Below, piece by piece: positions 43,325-54,358 of a DNA stretch of 64,000 bases. A program made the translations under genes and the position numbers. This DNA is from Legionella sheltonii (GTDB lineage: Bacteria > Pseudomonadota > Gammaproteobacteria > Legionellales > Legionellaceae). Within the stretch, counting starts at the first letter, position 1. Each line of letters starts with the position of its first letter. The notes under the pieces were generated by a model, which saw only the letters and a program-made list of their open reading frames with translations, did not search any database and was not told the origin of the DNA. The stretch is taken from positions 219,714-283,713 of the forward strand of contig NZ_JAPHOQ010000004.1 of assembly GCF_026191355.1 (NCBI RefSeq), in the 5' to 3' direction.

Positions 43325-46300
43325 TCAAGAACTCGCAATAGTTAAAAGAGCCGCGCTGGTTGTAACTATTGCACCTGCGGTATCCGTAACAATTACTCGA
43401 TATTCAGCGTCTGTGAACATAGGAGGAGTAGTATAGCTTGACGTTGTGCCGCCTGTTCCTGTAGTAACATTGCTGAAGGTCACTCCGCCATCATTACTCA
43501 CCTGCCATTGATAGCTATAAGGCGTTGTTCCGCCACTCGTTGTGGTATTAAAAGTTGCAGTTGCGCCAGGAGAAATATTCAGAGCATCACTTGGGTTAGT
43601 ACTACTTAGGGCACTATTCACTGTTAATATGGCCGCAGCTGTAGTAACGCTGGCACTGGCTGCATCGCTGACCAGCACTCGATACCGGTTGTTGTTATTG
43701 CCCAGGGTGAGTGACGCGGTAGTATAACTTGCTGTGGTACCCCCGGTTCCTGTGCTGACGTTGTTAAAGGTAGTACCACCATCGGTACTCACCTGCCATT
43801 GATAGCTGTAAGGAGTGGTTCCACCACTTGCTGTCGTACTGAATGTTGCCGTTTGTCCCACATCTTTTATTGCAGTGGCTGGATCGGTGCTGCTTAGGGT
43901 GCTGTTCACCGTCAGCGTGGCAGCGGCGGTAGTGACGCTGGCACTGGTTGCATCGCTGACCAGCACTCGGTAGCGATTGTTGTTATCACTGAGCGTCAGT
44001 GACGCGGTAGTATAGCTTGCTGTGGTACCCCCCGTTCCTGTGCTGACGTTGTTAAAGGTAGTACCACCATCGGTACTCACCTGCCATTGATAGCTGTAAG
44101 GAGTGGTTCCACCGCTTGCTGTCGTACTGAATGTTGCCGTTTGTCCCACATCTTTTATTGCAGTGGCTGGATCGGTGCTGCTTAGGGTGCTGTTCACCGT
44201 CAGCGTGGCAGCGGCGGTAGTGACGCTGGCACTGGTTGCATCGCTGACCAGCACTCGGTAGCGATTGTTGTTATCACTGAGCGTCAGTGACGCGGTAGTA
44301 TAGCTTGCTGTGGTACCCCCCGTTCCTGTGCTGACGTTGTTAAAGGTAGTACCACCATCGGTACTCACCTGCCATTGATAGCTGTAAGGAGTGGTTCCAC
44401 CGCTTGCTGTCGTACTGAATGTTGCCGTTTGTCCCACATCTTTTATTGCAGTGGCTGGATCGGTGCTGCTTAGGGTGCTGTTCACCGTCAGCGTGGCAGC
44501 GGCGGTAGTGACGCTGGCACTGGTTGCATCGCTGACCAGCACTCGGTAGCGATTGTTGTTATCACTGAGCGTCAGTGACGCGGTAGTATAGCTTGCTGTG
44601 GTACCCCCCGTTCCTGTGCTGACGTTGTTAAAGGTAGTACCACCATCGGTACTCACCTGCCATTGATAGCTGTAAGGAGTGGTTCCACCGCTTGCTGTCG
44701 TACTGAATGTTGCCGTTTGTCCCACATCTTTTATTGCAGTGGCTGGATCGGTGCTGCTTAGGGTGCTGTTCACCGTCAGCGTGGCAGCGGCGGTAGTGAC
44801 GCTGGCACTGGTTGCATCGCTGACCAGCACTCGGTAGCGATTGTTGTTATCACTGAGCGTCAGTGACGCGGTAGTATAGCTTGCTGTGGTACCCCCCGTT
44901 CCTGTGCTGACGTTGTTAAAGGTAGTACCACCATCGGTACTCACCTGCCATTGATAGCTGTAAGGAGTGGTTCCACCGCTTGCTGTCGTACTGAATGTTG
45001 CCGTTTGTCCCACATCTTTTATTGCAGTGGCTGGATCGGTGCTGCTTAGGGTGCTGTTCACCGTCAGCGTGGCAGCGGCGGTAGTGACGCTGGCACTGGT
45101 TGCATCGCTGACCAGCACTCGGTAGCGATTGTTGTTATCACTGAGCGTCAGTGACGCGGTAGTATAGCTTGCTGTGGTACCCCCCGTTCCTGTGCTGACG
45201 TTGTTAAAGGTAGTACCACCATCGGTACTCACCTGCCATTGATAGCTGTAAGGCGTAACTCCACCAGTAGCTATTGTGCTGAAGACCGCTGTTTGTCCAA
45301 TATCTTTTATTGCATTTTCCGGATTGGTACTTGCCAATGTGGAAATATAGGTATAACCGTTTGTTAGAGTAACATTGCCGAAAGTTGTCGTTACACTAAC
45401 GTTAACAGAGCCTGGAGAATGGCTTGGAGTAACAGCAGTTAGAGTTGTATCATTTATGACTACTATATTTGTGGCATTAAACCCGTCAAAAGTTATACTC
45501 TCTGTACTGGTTAGATTATTTCCTGTTATTGTGACTGTTGTTCCCCCTGTATCAGGTCCTTGATTAGGGTTCAAGCCTGTAATTGTGGGGACTGGGTTTC
45601 TCGTATAAGTATAGCCATTTCTTAGGGCAGCTTTTTGTCCATCCGGATTTTCAACGACGACATCAACTGTCAAGGTTGTTGTAGAAGTCGATTGAGCTGC
45701 AGGAACAGTAGCGGTCAATGTGGTGTTGGATAAAATTGTTATAGCTGTTGCGAGTTGTCCGCCAATAAACACCAACATCCCTTCTGTAAAATTAGAGCCA
45801 GTTATTGTGACTATATTCCCCCCACTAAATGGGCCGTGATTTAGCACAATTGATTGAATAGCGGGTGCCAAGAGACGAGTTACCTGCTCTGCAACAGCGA
45901 GTACCTGTTCCATATATATTGCAGGTGTTTTTACCCATTGTCCTACTTCAATGGCTTGTTTATTCCCCCATTCGAAATGGTTCTCATAGAGCTTTTTACT
46001 CTCTGGAAGCCAACTGATTTTTAAACTGACAGAATTATTGTCAGGTGTTGTATTATGAGAAACCAGATGTTGTCCAAATAGAGATAATTCAATTCCTGAA
46101 TTTCTTATGGGAGATAACCAGCTGATACCGCCTTGATAGTTGTCGTAAATTTCTCGTAGAGAAGCTTCTCCAAAAAACTTAAAGTGCTTACTCAATAATT
46201 GATTAATTTTAATTGCACCACCGAGTCCATAGCGGTCATTAGGAGAAAAATCAGTCATCCTGGTGTTGTATCTCACCTGATCGTAATAAAGAGTACCCTC

Positions 46301-47110
46301 GATCAATGTAGAAGGTGTAAGTAAAATTTCGGCACCAAAATCCATTCCTGAACTGGATGCACCGGCGATATAGCGATAATTAATACAGGTCAAACCGGCC
46401 TGATTACCCGCACAATTAGATCCATTGGAAATAAATATTTGTGGAGACAAATTTTTATTTGCGGCTTGTGCAAAATAGCCGCCTAAATTTAAAGCCTGTA
46501 AAAAAGGTTGTTCGAATTGATGTTGCACGCGAAGGCCGTATGCATCTTGGTGAATACGTTGATCAATGTTTCCTGAATCAAATTGAAAAGGCAGACGCTG
46601 GTCTAAACGTTCCGCACTTAATTTTAACTGTGTTAAAGGAGAAAACCCATAACCTAAAGTACCGCTCAAACGATATTGCCCGGAACCGTATTCACCCAGC
46701 GCCATCATCGCAAACCGTTCGTTTAGAGCTAAAGCATATTGCGCATTCAAGTAAGTCCCGGTTAAATCACTGTAGGTTGCCCCGAAGGACAAGGGACCGC
46801 TTAATCCGAGCTCCTGATTTGTTAAAGACAAGTTGGGTAAGTGTTCTTTTTGAGTTGAGGGAATGGGAGGATCTAATGAATTTGAAATTTGGGAATTAGC
46901 TTTCTCATGAGGTGCCGCAGGCAAAGATGAAGATTGAAGAAAAGGGGCTGCGGCAACAGCCGATATGTTAAAAAGTTGGCAAAAAATTAAGATACAGGCA
47001 GTGTATTTACGGTTTTTTATTAAATTAAAGATCTTGCTCGAAAGAGGCCCTTCAATTTTAATTATAATAAATAATAAAAAACAAAAAAATCTACTAAGGG
47101 CTGTCTTCAT
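43325..47110 (-). CDS. large surface/outer-membrane protein with barrel, IPT/TIG domains and Ig-like repeats
   Basis: A 1261-residue protein. After a long N-terminal export segment (two hydrophobic parts, ending about AVAAA at 55) comes a predicted beta-barrel (about 100-400) with strand-like stretches such as FGATYSDLTGTYLNAQYALAL and many Tyr/Gly pairs. It then has two IPT/TIG domains (about 415-500 and 505-587), each with TxTGxNF/L and a closing NGYTYT. Seven Ig-like repeats of 96 residues (589-1261) follow, with the YQWQVSTDGGTTFNNV and RYRVLVSDATSASVT cores. The layout is like inverse autotransporters: the barrel sits in the outer membrane and the repeats reach outward as an adhesin. The lectin-like tip of intimin is absent. 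The window suggests attachment; the ligand is unknown. Confidence 0.87.
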   Translation of the reverse strand: MKTALSRFFCFLLFIIIKIEGPLSSKIFNLIKNRKYTACILIFCQLFNISAVAAAPFLQSSSLPAAPHEKANSQISNSLDPPIPSTQKEHLPNLSLTNQELGLSGPLSFGATYSDLTGTYLNAQYALALNERFAMMALGEYGSGQYRLSGTLGYGFSPLTQLKLSAERLDQRLPFQFDSGNIDQRIHQDAYGLRVQHQFEQPFLQALNLGGYFAQAANKNLSPQIFISNGSNCAGNQAGLTCINYRYIAGASSSGMDFGAEILLTPSTLIEGTLYYDQVRYNTRMTDFSPNDRYGLGGAIKINQLLSKHFKFFGEASLREIYDNYQGGISWLSPIRNSGIELSLFGQHLVSHNTTPDNNSVSLKISWLPESKKLYENHFEWGNKQAIEVGQWVKTPAIYMEQVLAVAEQVTRLLAPAIQSIVLNHGPFSGGNIVTITGSNFTEGMLVFIGGQLATAITILSNTTLTATVPAAQSTSTTTLTVDVVVENPDGQKAALRNGYTYTRNPVPTITGLNPNQGPDTGGTTVTITGNNLTSTESITFDGFNATNIVVINDTTLTAVTPSHSPGSVNVSVTTTFGNVTLTNGYTYISTLASTNPENAIKDIGQTAVFSTIATGGVTPYSYQWQVSTDGGTTFNNVSTGTGGTTASYTTASLTLSDNNNRYRVLVSDATSASVTTAAATLTVNSTLSSTDPATAIKDVGQTATFSTTASGGTTPYSYQWQVSTDGGTTFNNVSTGTGGTTASYTTASLTLSDNNNRYRVLVSDATSASVTTAAATLTVNSTLSSTDPATAIKDVGQTATFSTTASGGTTPYSYQWQVSTDGGTTFNNVSTGTGGTTASYTTASLTLSDNNNRYRVLVSDATSASVTTAAATLTVNSTLSSTDPATAIKDVGQTATFSTTASGGTTPYSYQWQVSTDGGTTFNNVSTGTGGTTASYTTASLTLSDNNNRYRVLVSDATSASVTTAAATLTVNSTLSSTDPATAIKDVGQTATFSTTASGGTTPYSYQWQVSTDGGTTFNNVSTGTGGTTASYTTASLTLSDNNNRYRVLVSDATSASVTTAAATLTVNSTLSSTDPATAIKDVGQTATFSTTASGGTTPYSYQWQVSTDGGTTFNNVSTGTGGTTASYTTASLTLGNNNNRYRVLVSDAASASVTTAAAILTVNSALSSTNPSDALNISPGATATFNTTTSGGTTPYSYQWQVSNDGGVTFSNVTTGTGGTTSSYTTPPMFTDAEYRVIVTDTAGAIVTTSAALLTIASS
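43328..45346 (-). repeat. seven 288-bp in-frame tandem repeats in the surface protein gene
   Basis: Units of 288 bases (96 codons) start at about 45346. Units 2 to 5 are nearly identical; the marker CATCTTTTATTGCAGTGG occurs at 45013, 44725, 44437, 44149 and 43861. Unit 6 has a few changes (GNNNN and DAAS), and units 1 and 7 have diverged. The near-identity in DNA indicates recent unequal crossing-over or gene conversion. Unit number may vary between strains and is hard to assemble with short reads. Confidence 0.93.
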
Positions 47111-47456
47111 TTATTCTCTTTTTGAACATGGAATTTTTTCCTAAAAATAATTTATCGGATTTTTTGTTTCATTACCATACCATAAGAGGATCCTACCCTA
47201 ACTTTTTGAATATAAAGTTAAAATTGCATTCATACTATTCATTTAGGATACCAATTGTCTAATAGTGCTTGCTCTTATGAAACAAGATACTGAATGAGTT
47301 GACTTTCTCGAACTTGACAAAGCAAGAAGATGAACCAGACTTTAAGAACCATAAAAGGAATTATTTGATGTCCTGAATAAATCTCTATTTCTAGCAGAGG
47401 TTAAGCATCTTTTAGATGCTGTGATAATGAATTATGGGGTTTAAATGGAGGAAAAT
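47111..47456. other. divergent control region before the nitroreductase gene
   Basis: No gene was seen. A palindrome AGCATCT-TTT-AGATGCT lies at 47404-47420, directly before a possible minus-10 GATAAT (47423-47428), where it might serve as an operator. GGAGG at 47448-47452 is the nitroreductase ribosome-binding site. Confidence 0.4.
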
Positions 47457-48062
47457 ATGGCTACTTCAAAAAAAACTAAAGAAGAAAAACCTCTAATGAG
47501 TGAAATTGATGCAATTTATAAGCGTCGTGCTGTACGTAATTATACCCCACATAAACTAGATAAAATGGTCATTAACTCATTGCTTGATGCTGCAGTTCAA
47601 GCGCCAACTGCTATGCATGAAGAACCTTGGTCCTTTGTCGTAATTCAAGACCAGGATACCCTAAATCAGTTATCCAACAGCGTGAAAGCATTGATTTACA
47701 CCGAAGCCCATAATTATCCCAAAATACAAATGAGGCATCTGCAAGAACTCGTGAATAATCCTGATTTTCATGCATTTTATAATGCGAGTACGCTCATTGT
47801 TATTTATAGCAAATACCACGGCCCTTTTGTGGCCGCCGATTGTTGGTTGGCTGCTGAAAACTTAATGCTGACTGCCTGTGCCCAAGGACTAGGCACCTGT
47901 GTTATTGGTCTTGCCGTTTCAGCACTCAATACCCCTGAATGGAAAACAAAACTAAATCTTTCCTCTGATATCACAGCAATTGCGCCAATTATAGTAGGTA
48001 TTCCAGCAAGTGTCCCCCCGGTGGTACCTCGTAAATCAGCAGAAATTCTCGCGTGGAGATAA
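47457..48062 (+). CDS. nitroreductase family flavoprotein
   Basis: A protein of about 201 residues of the nitroreductase superfamily. The opening IYKRRAVRNYTPHKLD holds the FMN-contacting RR(S/A)xRxY pattern. AAVQAPTAMHEEPWSFVVI is the typical second segment, GLGTCVIGL the third and VGIPASVPPVVPRK the last. Such enzymes reduce nitro compounds, quinones or other electrophiles with NAD(P)H; the substrate is not readable. ATG 47457 follows GGAGG; an ATG 12 bases earlier is less likely. A lysine-rich N-terminal tail (SKKTKEEKP) precedes the domain. It is divergent from the surface protein. Confidence 0.9.
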   Translation: MATSKKTKEEKPLMSEIDAIYKRRAVRNYTPHKLDKMVINSLLDAAVQAPTAMHEEPWSFVVIQDQDTLNQLSNSVKALIYTEAHNYPKIQMRHLQELVNNPDFHAFYNASTLIVIYSKYHGPFVAADCWLAAENLMLTACAQGLGTCVIGLAVSALNTPEWKTKLNLSSDITAIAPIIVGIPASVPPVVPRKSAEILAWR

Positions 48063-48100
48063 AGCTGGCCCTATACACTACGGCACCTTGCAATCGCTCA

Positions 48101-48814
48101 TTATAAGACTCTTTTATCGGTCAGCAGATCATGCATTGCTTTTTGATAAGTGTTTAAAAAATTATCTTGCACCACTACAGCCATATTATCAATCGCTTGT
48201 ACCGTTTCTTCCTTCTTAATAATCCCCATTTTGAATTTCCAGTTCTTGGGTAAAGTAAGCTTTGAACCCAGCTGAGCAAGGGATTGCTGCGTTTGAGGTA
48301 TTTTTTGAACACTAAAGGATTGCATCACAAATACATTACCTTGGGGATCGATAAGCTCATAAACCGGCTTGCCAGCATCATAGATCCAAGTTGTTTTACG
48401 AGCGACTTTTCGTTGTTCATAAGCAGGATTAACTAATAAGTCCTTTAAACTAATATGGATTACGCCAGCTTCTCGCATGGCCAGTCCATTAAATTTCTTA
48501 ATCTTGGTACTCACCAGATTAGAGTTTTGCATTCCATCAATCATCCAGTAACGAGGACCATTTAAATGGACATGGGGGGAACCCACCTCTTTTTTCACAC
48601 CCTCGAGAGTTATTTTATCCCAGAGCTTTGGTGGGCAATCATTGAGTCCGATTGTATTGTAAACAGAATAATCCATCAGATTTTTACTGTAAATAATCTC
48701 ACAATAACGCTGTCCACGAAGATGAGCTATTTGTGCTGCAGAGGAAAAAGAAGGAATAATCGATAAAGCCAATGAAACAGCGATAAAAGTGTTTGCATAA
48801 CCTCTATGCCACAT
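48101..48814 (-). CDS. exported protein of unknown function
   Basis: A 237-residue protein with a signal peptide of about 27 residues (hydrophobic VSLALSIIPSF, ending SSAA). The mature part starts AQIAHLRGQRYCEII and contains two cysteines (about residues 38 and 60) that could form a disulfide. It has no membrane span. A string of short motifs, RYWMIDGM, WIYDAGKPVYELIDPQGNVFVMQSFS and LGSKLTLPKNW (first and last in part), looks like a conserved beta-rich domain of proteobacterial periplasmic proteins, not assigned to a function here. A perfect AGGAGG lies before the ATG. It converges on the nitroreductase gene with 38 bases between. Confidence 0.75.
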   Translation of the reverse strand: MWHRGYANTFIAVSLALSIIPSFSSAAQIAHLRGQRYCEIIYSKNLMDYSVYNTIGLNDCPPKLWDKITLEGVKKEVGSPHVHLNGPRYWMIDGMQNSNLVSTKIKKFNGLAMREAGVIHISLKDLLVNPAYEQRKVARKTTWIYDAGKPVYELIDPQGNVFVMQSFSVQKIPQTQQSLAQLGSKLTLPKNWKFKMGIIKKEETVQAIDNMAVVVQDNFLNTYQKAMHDLLTDKRVL

Positions 48815-48990
48815 AGTTACCTCCTGTATGTTTTATTTAAAAAATCTCCTCAAAATAATACCTAAGAAACCGGATAAAATACAGTTAAAGTGTTTTGGAA
48901 CAATCTAAAAACGGGCGCTTTGTTCAGATTTGCAATTATCTTTCAAGCTTAAAACGGGTATGAATAGCAACCTAACTCTTTATAAGTAGG

Positions 48991-51900
48991 TTAAGGCGCA
49001 CGACTCAAAATACTACTCTGCTCCATGATTGTTTCATAGGCTTTTGTAGTTTGTTCGTCTCTCATTAATTTTTTAAAGAAATTAGCTGGGTTTGCTTTTG
49101 TAGCAATCTGATTTATATTTTCCATCGCCGCGGCTGCTTTTGCGGGATCTGTCATCCCAAATTTAGCTTCTTCATAAATTTTAAAAATATGGGGGGGAAC
49201 TATTTTAGATTCCCTATTCACTTCGATTTCTTTTCCAGTCAGAGGTCCTAATTTTACCTTCCACTTCGTCTCTTCAATGAGCTTTTTTATGTCCTGAAGT
49301 GCCCTAACAGCATTTTGATTTTGAATAAAACCCTCTTGCTCTGAAGGAGATGCTTTTATAAATTCAGTTAAGGTTTGTCCATTTTCTTCTGCTTTGTGTT
49401 CTTGAAAAAGGTGACTCAAATTGGTTTCATTATGCGGATTTGACTTTAATTTCTCAATCCCTTCTTTGACTTTTGTGGCATATTGCTCATAAATCGCTTT
49501 AATTTTGAACTCTATTGTTGTTGGCGGTTCTCTAGGATTCAATCTCCTTTGAGTAGCATTTGGCTCGTCTTTCTTCGTTATACTGGGCGGAGATGGTGGT
49601 TGTTTTCCATTACTCTTCTGATGTTCAGGGGATATTTCGGGTTGCTGAGCTACTCGTTGTGATTCTTGAGGCTCTTTGATAACTTTATTCAATTGTCCAA
49701 ATTCAACAAGGAATTTATCATATTCGCTGGTTGCCCTATTGGCAATGCGTTGCAATTCTTCTCTACTTTGAAGGGGTTTATCTCGTTGATACTCGGTTTC
49801 GTTAAAAGAAGCCTCCATTCCTTCAAGGCTATCTAAAACCGATTTAATAAATAGTAACTGGTTTTCTTTTAAATTTTCTTTTTTTAGCCCGTCATATTTT
49901 TCCCTGGCTTCTGCAATTTGTTTCTCTAGTATTCCTTTTGCATCTTTCAGTTGCACTTGAAATGCTAAATAATCTTGCACAAATAAATTATTCTCAGCAT
50001 AGGATTTGCTATGACCTGTGGCTTTCTTCAAGTTCCTCTGATCTAGTGCCTTATTTTTAACCTCACTTAATGCAGACTGAAGTTGATTTAACTGTTCAAC
50101 CTGAATATCTTCTTCTTTTATTTGAGATAAGTTTTCTTCTGCGGTTGCAAGTGCTGTAGCTAAAGTTTCATGTTTTTTGTTTAGGGCGTAGATCTCATTT
50201 TCTGCAGGAAGTGCATTTCTCCTATCAAGGGCTAAGCCCCCTCTTAAGGCTTCTTTCTCATTTTCAGGAAGGCTGTTAAGAACAGATTTTGCTAAATTTG
50301 GGTCAATATGCTCAAGAACATGTTGTTGAACCTTCTCCGGCTTACCTTGAATTTGAGCTGTAATGGATTGACGTACCGTATCAAGAGACTTACTTGCTGC
50401 ATCAATCTGCTTTTTTTGCTCTAGAGCTAATGCTTTTTTTGCTTCTAATTCATCTTTAAGCGCTAAATATCTTTGAAAATTTTTGACCTTATGATCGAGA
50501 TCGGTCAAGTCGGTATGAGCCTTTCCAAGGATTGAGCGCTGATCGACTATAGTGTATCCATTCGGAATTTTTGACCACTCACGGGACAAAGTGACAGGAT
50601 CCGATGCAGATTGGATAGCATATTGTAAATTAGATTCAAACTGCACATTTAAGCTAATATTTTTTAGCTGTTTCCAAAAATTCCTTTCCATGACAAAAGG
50701 CATTTTTTGTTTTGCATCGGTATAAGCCATGACACCATAATGCTTCTTATATTCATCGACACAATGTTGGTTGGCCTTTTGTAACTGTGCTTCAATAGCA
50801 TTTACTTTACGGGATGAAGTACCTGTACTGGATTTTGTTAACAATTCATTAGTAAATGTTACTACTTCATTAAGAGAATCCTTAGCAAATTTGTTATAAG
50901 TGTCTTCAATAGGATTGACTTTACCATATTCATCAATTTTGGCTATTCCTGTAAAACTTTCATTGAATTCTTTTATCTTTGCTTTACGTTTTTCGACATT
51001 TCCTTCTGTTTCATCAAGAATTTGTTTGTAGTAATCTAATGCCCCATTATAAAGTGCAGTAAGCATTACTTGTTTGGTGAACTCAATCGTATTTTCATAT
51101 TTTGTATATTGAGAATACTTATCGCTAACATGTTCCTCAAAAGAATTTTTTGCTGCAGATAACTGTACTCTTAAAGCGGATATTTTATCTTCAAGCGATT
51201 CTCTTGTTTTTTTTAATTCTTCTTTTGATGTCTCTAGATTCTCTTGGGAAAATGATGCAACACGAGGGTCTTGACTAATAGTCTCATTAAGTGCAGTTTC
51301 TCCCTTTTTTAATTTACTTAATTGTTGCTCTAACGCTTCAATTGCTTTTTCAATAATTACTATTTGGTTATGAGTGGGTTCCAATAAGCTCTTATTTCCA
51401 TAAAATGCATTCATTTTTTTGACTGCATCTTCCAGATAGACATCTTCTTTTTTTATTATTTTTATAGCTGCTGGAAACGCAACGGCGTCAGGAAATTTTT
51501 TCGGCCCATTAGAAAGAAACTCTTCTTTTTCTCGAGCAAGATCTCTTTCTTCTTTAATCTTTTCTGCTCTATTTTTGTAAGATTGCAGCACATTAAGGAT
51601 AGCGTTGGGTACCCCTGGCAGCTTCCATATTTGAGCCTCTTCAAGCTCCTGATAAGCATTTTTCACCCTACACCTTGAAGCTGGATATTTATTTTCAAGT
51701 GCTGATTCAAGGGTTGATTTACTAGGAGATATGGTTGATTTAGTCGGTGGTATTTTATGATGTTCTACTCCATCAGACGAAGTATAGTCTACTTGAAAAG
51801 CACCCTCTTTTTTTCCTGAAATTAAAACATGGGTTCGTAATTCTTGTTCCCTCACGTATAATTGTAATTCTCCACTATTTATCTTTTGGGCTACAATGGA

Positions 51901-52059
51901 TTGAGCAATCGACTCGAGTTCTTTAGTTGGATCCGCTGGCTGATCACGCTCATCAAGAAATTCAAATGGATTCTCATCAAAAGTAACAGCCACATTAACA
52001 ATAAATGGGAGATCCTTAAATTTACCAGGTCGCTCAATAGATACTACAACCGTTTTCAT
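48991..52059 (-). CDS. large coiled-coil protein, intact member of a tandem paralogue pair, candidate effector
   Basis: A protein of about 1022 residues. ATG 52059 is chosen because the damaged paralogue next door starts with the matching MK-VV-I-RPG; the open frame reaches 52083. The N-terminal domain (about 1-120) has beta-strand character with VAVTFDENPFEFLDE and ELRTHVLISGKKEG. Long charged coiled coils follow (about 130-330 and 480-760), separated by a globular block containing FTGIAKIDEYGKVNPIEDTYNKFA. A Pro/Gln-rich linker (about 800-850) precedes a helical C-terminal domain. It has no signal peptide or membrane span. Size, coiled coil and duplicate suggest a Dot/Icm effector; no enzymatic motif was seen. 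Confidence 0.75.
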   Translation of the reverse strand: MKTVVVSIERPGKFKDLPFIVNVAVTFDENPFEFLDERDQPADPTKELESIAQSIVAQKINSGELQLYVREQELRTHVLISGKKEGAFQVDYTSSDGVEHHKIPPTKSTISPSKSTLESALENKYPASRCRVKNAYQELEEAQIWKLPGVPNAILNVLQSYKNRAEKIKEERDLAREKEEFLSNGPKKFPDAVAFPAAIKIIKKEDVYLEDAVKKMNAFYGNKSLLEPTHNQIVIIEKAIEALEQQLSKLKKGETALNETISQDPRVASFSQENLETSKEELKKTRESLEDKISALRVQLSAAKNSFEEHVSDKYSQYTKYENTIEFTKQVMLTALYNGALDYYKQILDETEGNVEKRKAKIKEFNESFTGIAKIDEYGKVNPIEDTYNKFAKDSLNEVVTFTNELLTKSSTGTSSRKVNAIEAQLQKANQHCVDEYKKHYGVMAYTDAKQKMPFVMERNFWKQLKNISLNVQFESNLQYAIQSASDPVTLSREWSKIPNGYTIVDQRSILGKAHTDLTDLDHKVKNFQRYLALKDELEAKKALALEQKKQIDAASKSLDTVRQSITAQIQGKPEKVQQHVLEHIDPNLAKSVLNSLPENEKEALRGGLALDRRNALPAENEIYALNKKHETLATALATAEENLSQIKEEDIQVEQLNQLQSALSEVKNKALDQRNLKKATGHSKSYAENNLFVQDYLAFQVQLKDAKGILEKQIAEAREKYDGLKKENLKENQLLFIKSVLDSLEGMEASFNETEYQRDKPLQSREELQRIANRATSEYDKFLVEFGQLNKVIKEPQESQRVAQQPEISPEHQKSNGKQPPSPPSITKKDEPNATQRRLNPREPPTTIEFKIKAIYEQYATKVKEGIEKLKSNPHNETNLSHLFQEHKAEENGQTLTEFIKASPSEQEGFIQNQNAVRALQDIKKLIEETKWKVKLGPLTGKEIEVNRESKIVPPHIFKIYEEAKFGMTDPAKAAAAMENINQIATKANPANFFKKLMRDEQTTKAYETIMEQSSILSRAP

Positions 52060-54358
52060 GCCATTAGACCTGAATTTATACATTTATTTTAATTATAGTA
52101 CTAACTGGATAAAGCAATATCAGACCAATCTAAAAAAACTATGTGCGCATTAAGAAGAATCGGGTAAATCGTTTTTTATTGCATAAAATTCACCCTCGAA
52201 CAACTTCAACAGGTTTACTCATTAATTTATATAGAAAAATTAATTTTTTAATGTCAATTAACGAGGTTTACTATGCAGTTCAATTGCTTCATATGCTTCT
52301 TGAGTTTGCTTATCTCTTTTATTTATAAATCCAAATATATCCGAATAAGAAATTGCTCTCGTCGCAATTTGATTTATTTCTTGCATGGCCTCATCAGCCT
52401 TTTTAGAATCTTCTATACCTTCTTTAGCTTTTTGATAAATTTGATATATATGATTGGGAACCGGTGTTTCTTTGCCCTTGATATTAATTTTTGATTTACT
52501 TCCTAACTTTCCTATCTTCCACTCAGTTTTTTCAATTAAATCAATTATCTCGTTAAGTGAAGAAACGGCTTTTTCTTCTTTAATTTTACTTTTTTCATCT
52601 CTAATATATTCTTTTTTAAAATCTTCAAGATCCCCCTCTTGATTTTTATGTTCTTTGAAAAGTTCCTGCCATTGCAAAGGTTCTTTTTGAGATAACTTCT
52701 CAGTTTCAGCTTTAACTTGTTTAAAATATTTATCATAAATCTCTCGAATTTTGGTTTCTATCCGTGATTCAGGCTTGCGACGAGACAATGCCCCCTTATT
52801 AGTCGTTGGTGGGTTTTCATTTTGATCCTTCGATACATTATCGGTTGGTGGTGTTACAATTTCTTCCTTCGGTTCTTCGGGGGGAGCTGGGGGTGTTTCT
52901 AATATCACTGCCTGCTCAACTGTTTGTGCTTCTTTTGCCAACTTTATCCGTTGATTAATTTGTTGGTATTCGCTAAGTATGTTCTTATACGAGCGTGCGG
53001 CCAATTCAGTGAGGCGTTGTAATGCTTCTTTATTTTTCTCAGATTGATTGCGTTGATACTCCATCTCCTTAAAAGGGGACTCTATATCAATAAGCGATTG
53101 TCGTTCGCGCTCAAATGTCGTTAACCATTCCTTATTTGCTTGTTTTATCGATTCAAATTTTTCCTCAACGTCTTTAATTTGTTCCGCGAGTATTTTCTTT
53201 GCATTGGTTAATTGCTGTTGAAATATTAAACCATCCACAGCTAAATCGTCCTGAGTATAGGATTTGCTCTGCTCTATGACTTTCCTCAAGTTACTCGCGT
53301 CAAGCTCGCTTTCATTAACTTTATCTAATACATTATCTAACTGCTCTCCCGGGATATCCTCTTCTCTTATCTTAGATAAGTTCTTACTTGCTCTTTCAAT
53401 TTCATTTGCTAATACTGCATATTGCTTATCAAGCAGTGTGATCTCTGATTCTTCAGGTATTGTTAACCAGGGTAACTCTTCACTCAAAGACATTTTATTG
53501 GTTTCAGGAAGTTTATTAGCAACAGATTTCGCTAATTGTGGATTAATATTCTGCAGCACGTATTTTTGAACGTCTACCGGCTGGTCTTTAATTTGGTCTG
53601 CTATGGAATCGCGTGCCTTGTTAAAAGACTCGATTACTTTATCGATCTGATTTTTTTGCTTTGAGGCTAATTCTTTTTTTGCTTCTAATTTAGCTTTGAG
53701 TATATATCGCTCTAGTTCAGTTAATTTAGTTTGTGCTGTTTTAAGGTGAGACTGTGAATCGCCTATAGCCTCTTCATCTGGAATTTTTGACCGCTCGTCT
53801 TCTAATTTCTTAGAATTTGATGCAGATTGGATAGGGGTCTTTAGATCAGTTCCAAATTTGATATTTAAGCTAATCTGTTGCAGCGTCCCATATCCAAATA
53901 AACTTTTCTCCATTATAAACGGAATCGTTTGCTTTGTATCTTTATAAATTAGGTTATTAAAATAAGCCTTATATTGATTTCCACAATGTTTGTTCGCCTC
54001 TACCAACCATTTTTCAATAAATTTAGGATCGGCATTACCTTTTATTACCTTATTAGTAAGTGCTACTACTTTTAAAAACGATTCATTTGCGAAAAATTTA
54101 TAAGTCTCTTCAATGGGATTGACGTTGCCATATTCATCAATCTTTGCAAATCCCGCAAAGTGCTTATTAAAATTTTCGACCATTTCTTTACGAGCTTGTG
54201 GTTTTCCTCTTGTGTCTTCAAGGAGTTTTTTGTAATTATCTAGTGCTGCATTATAAAGTGCAGTAATCATCACTTGTTTGGTGATGACCTATCCCCCAAA
54301 AATAATGCCATGACATAGATGAGATTTCCGATAAACTAAACCAAAAGGAGATCTCAAA

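Noticed and set aside
43542..43727. Open frames antisense to the Ig-like repeats
   Set aside because: They arise from the repeat composition on the opposite strand and recur only because the repeats do.
43328..45346. Regularly spaced repeats considered as a CRISPR-like array
   Set aside because: The 288-bp units are contiguous, in frame and coding; there are no spacers.
46441..46899. 152-codon plus-strand open frame inside the surface protein gene
   Set aside because: It is antisense to a clearly coding barrel region, has no ribosome-binding site and no family likeness.
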